Origin: an uncultured Leptospiraceae bacterium
GTDB lineage: Bacteria; Spirochaetota; Leptospiria; Leptospirales; Leptospiraceae
Reading direction: 5' to 3'
NCBI GenBank assembly: GCA_937924465.1
Contig: CALDSP010000029.1
Coordinates: 1 to 6,198, forward strand
Length of the DNA stretch: 6,198 nucleotides
Part shown: positions 6,006 to 6,198 of the stretch, piece by piece
How positions within the stretch are numbered: position 1 is the first letter of the stretch
Layout: the number at the start of each line of letters is the position of its first letter
Translations under genes and position numbers: made by a program
The notes under the pieces: generated by a model
Database searches by the model: none
The model's input: only the letters and a program-made list of their open reading frames with translations
Told to the model about the DNA's origin: nothing

Positions 6006-6198
6006 ATGAAAAATCCATTTAAATATCTAAAACAAGATTTAAGTGTAAAAAACAAAGAATACAAAAAATTAGTTATGCAAACTTATACAATAGTACTGCG
6101 CCTCATATTTACTGGAGGATTTCCTTTTTTAGTTAAGGGTATATTTTATGCTATACTAGGTAGAAAGAGTGAACAACATAAAGCCTTTACACACGGTT
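6006..6198 (+). CDS. Start of an unrecognised protein with a hydrophobic segment (3' end outside the window)
   Basis: An ATG at 6006 opens a frame that stays open for 64 codons to the window edge; an in-frame stop at 5979 limits any longer start. The visible part is MKNPFKYLKQDLSVKNKEYK, then a largely hydrophobic stretch at about 22-51 (interrupted by R32 and K44), then a polar segment. The lysine-rich N-terminus before the hydrophobic stretch suggests a membrane-associated or inserted protein with a cytosolic N-terminus. The stretch is too interrupted to call a clean transmembrane helix or signal peptide. The ribosome site is poor: only GGA 3 nt before the ATG. The gene diverges from the peroxiredoxin gene across 207 nt. 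Function cannot be told from this fragment. Confidence 0.6.
   Translation, partial: MKNPFKYLKQDLSVKNKEYKKLVMQTYTIVLRLIFTGGFPFLVKGIFYAILGRKSEQHKAFTHG

Overview
This AT-rich window most likely comes from a spirochaete of the Leptospira lineage (Leptospirales). The GyrA protein is close to what I remember of leptospiral GyrA. This includes the segment around the N-terminal 'IPVEVEDQMKDAYLDYAMS' and the 'NERGW.SDKP' and 'LEVQKII' regions. A peroxiredoxin gene next to sufB also fits that group. The assignment rests on memory of family sequences and no search was run.

Layout. Two genes read rightward on the left: gyrA (DNA gyrase subunit A, 5' end outside the window) and a VOC/glyoxalase-fold enzyme. 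They overlap by 8 nt. A hairpin terminator at 3017-3043 separates them from a leftward block. Read in its own direction, that block is a typical 2-Cys peroxiredoxin (5798-5214), sufB (5133-3718) and an unrecognised 211-residue protein (3721-3086). The start codon of the last gene overlaps the sufB stop in an ATGA. A 207-nt divergent region (5799-6005) follows. At the right edge a rightward gene of unknown function begins at 6006 and runs off the window.

How the parts may work together. The peroxiredoxin has a readable promoter (TTGACG, 16 nt, TATCTT). A perfect 17-nt dyad at 5816-5832 lies just past the predicted transcription start. Its core TTAGAAT-A-ATTCTAA has the 7-1-7 architecture of a PerR/Fur-family box and differs from the classical Per box at one symmetric pair. 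Only 80 nt separate the peroxiredoxin from sufB, and most of that is a strong GAAA-capped hairpin. SufB and the coupled unknown protein are therefore probably expressed by read-through of a leaky terminator or attenuator, or from a promoter buried in it. The simplest reading is a peroxide-defence and Fe-S-cluster-repair module: Prx removes peroxide, SufB helps rebuild damaged clusters, and the third protein is an uncharacterised partner in the place where sufC/sufD would be expected. The first two roles rest on family knowledge. The joint regulation and the role of the third protein are inference.
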